Assembly: GCA_947460065.1 (NCBI GenBank)
Contig: CANHGF010000154.1
Span: 1 to 6,380, forward strand
DNA: 6,380 nt
Source of the DNA: Comamonadaceae bacterium
Lineage (GTDB): Bacteria; Pseudomonadota; Gammaproteobacteria; Burkholderiales; Burkholderiaceae_C
Reading direction: 5' to 3'
Under the pieces are notes generated by a model. The model was not told the origin of the DNA and ran no database searches. It worked only from the letters and a program-made list of their open reading frames with translations. Of the stretch, positions 5,196 through 6,380 are shown piece by piece (the stretch's first letter is position 1; each line of letters begins with the position of its first letter). The translations under genes and the position numbers were made by a program.

Positions 5196-6380
5196 GCGCG
5201 CACCGCAGCGCCAAGGCGCAAGAGCGGGGTCATTTGCGCATAGGCGCCGGCGCCAGCTATGCCGGTGACCGCATCGAGCCCGCCGCGCTGCTGGCCGAGC
5301 ATGGCGCACTCGACTATCTGGTGTTTGAAACTCTGGCCGAGCGCACCATTGCGCTGGCCCAGGTACAACGCCTGAAGGATCCGGCCACCGGCTACAACGA
5401 GCTGATGGAAGAGCGCTTGCGCGCGGTGCTGCCACACTGCAAAGCCCAGGGCACCCGCATCGTCAGCAGCATGGGCGCTGCCAACCCGCAGGCCGCAGCG
5501 CACAAGGCGGCGCAGATCGTGCGCGAGATGAAGCTCGGCCCTTTGAAGATTGCTGCGGTGATCGGTGACGACGTGCTCGACTACTGCCGCGCCAACGCGC
5601 AGACCCTGCCCATCATGGAGTCAGGCCTGCCGCTGTCCAGTCTGCAAGGCGAGATCCTCAGCGCCAACGCTTACCTGGGCGCGGACAACATTGTCCAAGC
5701 GCTGGAGCAAGGCGCCGACCTTGTGCTGACCGGTCGGGTGGCCGATTGCTCACTGTTTCTCGCGCCCATGATCCATGAATTTGGCTGGAGCCAGTCCGAC
5801 TGGAACCTGCTGGGCCAGGGGCAGGTCTGCGCCGACATGGTCGAGTGCGGCGCCAATGTCTCGGGCGGCTTCTTTGCCGACCCGGGCTACAAGGAGGTGC
5901 CTGACCTGGGCAACCTCGGCTACCCCTTCCTGGAGATGCGCCCTGACGGCCACGGCGTGGTGGCCAAGGTGGCGGGCACCGGCGGGGTAATCAATCGGGC
6001 CATCTGTACCGAGCAGATGCTCTACGAGATTCACGACCCGGCCCACTACATCACGCCGGATGTGGTGGTCGACTTCACCGAGGTGCGGCTGACCGAGCTT
6101 GGGCCGGACCGGGTGGGCATGAGCGGCGGCCGGGGGCGGCCGCGGCCCGATCAGCTCAAGGTGTCGGTGGGCATCAAAGAAGGCTGGATCGGCGAAGCAG
6201 AAATCACCTACGCAGGCCTGGGCTGCCTGAACCGCGCCAGGCTGGCCGAGCAGGTGGTGCGCGAGCGCTTGCGAATAGGCGGGGTGCAGCTCGACGAGTT
6301 GCAGGTCGACTACATCGGCATGAACTCGCTGCACGGCGCGGCCTCCCTGCCCACGCCCCATGAGCCCTATGAAGTTCGCC
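5192..6380 (+). CDS. AtuA-family (DUF1446) protein, 3' partial
   Basis: The frame is open for 396 residues from an ATG within the previous gene's stop codon (ATGA, 5192-5195) to the window edge, with CAAGGG about 4-9 nt upstream as ribosome binding site. Conserved features of the AtuA family are seen: IGAGASYAGDRI at 17-28, DYLVFETLAERTIALAQ at 41-57, RIVSSMGAANP at 89-99, and DLVLTGRVADCSLF at 176-189, followed by a Gly-rich AKVAGTGGVINR segment. AtuA is named for the acyclic terpene (citronellol/geraniol) utilisation cluster of Pseudomonas, but its biochemical role is unclear and homologues occur in many unrelated catabolic clusters. No signal peptide is evident, so it is likely cytoplasmic. 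Overlap with the binding-protein gene implies joint expression and perhaps action on the imported compound. The family usually runs beyond about 440 residues, so the end is missing here. Confidence 0.88.
   Translation, partial: MSAHRSAKAQERGHLRIGAGASYAGDRIEPAALLAEHGALDYLVFETLAERTIALAQVQRLKDPATGYNELMEERLRAVLPHCKAQGTRIVSSMGAANPQAAAHKAAQIVREMKLGPLKIAAVIGDDVLDYCRANAQTLPIMESGLPLSSLQGEILSANAYLGADNIVQALEQGADLVLTGRVADCSLFLAPMIHEFGWSQSDWNLLGQGQVCADMVECGANVSGGFFADPGYKEVPDLGNLGYPFLEMRPDGHGVVAKVAGTGGVINRAICTEQMLYEIHDPAHYITPDVVVDFTEVRLTELGPDRVGMSGGRGRPRPDQLKVSVGIKEGWIGEAEITYAGLGCLNRARLAEQVVRERLRIGGVQLDELQVDYIGMNSLHGAASLPTPHEPYEVR

Noticed and set aside
4772..5503. Minus-strand open frame spanning the binding protein-AtuA junction
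   Set aside because: It crosses two well-supported + strand genes joined by an ATGA overlap; no domain seen.
5750..6361. Minus-strand open frame of 203 codons near the right edge
   Set aside because: It lies opposite the conserved AtuA-family frame and has no recognisable domain; the + strand frame is open throughout and matches the family.

Overview
The window is GC-rich, densely packed bacterial DNA whose gene content fits a betaproteobacterium of the Burkholderiales, probably Comamonadaceae-like. The clues are a type II secretion pseudopilin cluster, a Bug/TctC-type periplasmic binding protein (a family greatly expanded in that order), a benzoate/2-aminobenzoate-type CoA ligase and an AtuA-family (DUF1446) protein. 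The taxonomic assignment is inference from family distribution; nothing in the window proves it.

Region 1 (1-2110, + strand) is the end of a type II secretion system (T2SS) operon: the C-terminal tail of an unidentified upstream gene, then minor pseudopilins GspH, GspJ and GspK. The genes overlap or nearly touch (19-bp overlap, 9-bp gap, ATGA overlap), so they are almost certainly co-transcribed and translationally coupled. GspI, normally encoded between H and J, is not there, and no gspL or gspM follows gspK.

Region 2 (2111-3949) is a single-gene unit. A plausible sigma70 promoter and a good ribosome binding site precede a 546-residue acyl/aryl-CoA ligase of the ANL superfamily. It ends at a strong, symmetric hairpin terminator. 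No aromatic-degradation partner genes are visible.

Region 3 (3950-4217) holds an initiator tRNA-fMet on the minus strand, sharing the bidirectional terminator with the ligase. Divergent from it is a promoter region for the next operon with a perfect TATAAT and several tightly packed palindromes.

Region 4 (4218-6380, + strand) is a translationally coupled pair: a Bug/TctC solute-binding protein with a Sec signal peptide, and an AtuA-family protein that runs off the window's right edge. The pair suggests periplasmic capture of a small, probably carboxylated compound linked to its cytoplasmic catabolism; the substrate cannot be read from the sequence.

I found no CRISPR array, insertion sequence, prophage or clear defence system. 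The least understood parts are the binding protein-AtuA module with its palindromic promoter, and the incomplete pseudopilin operon.
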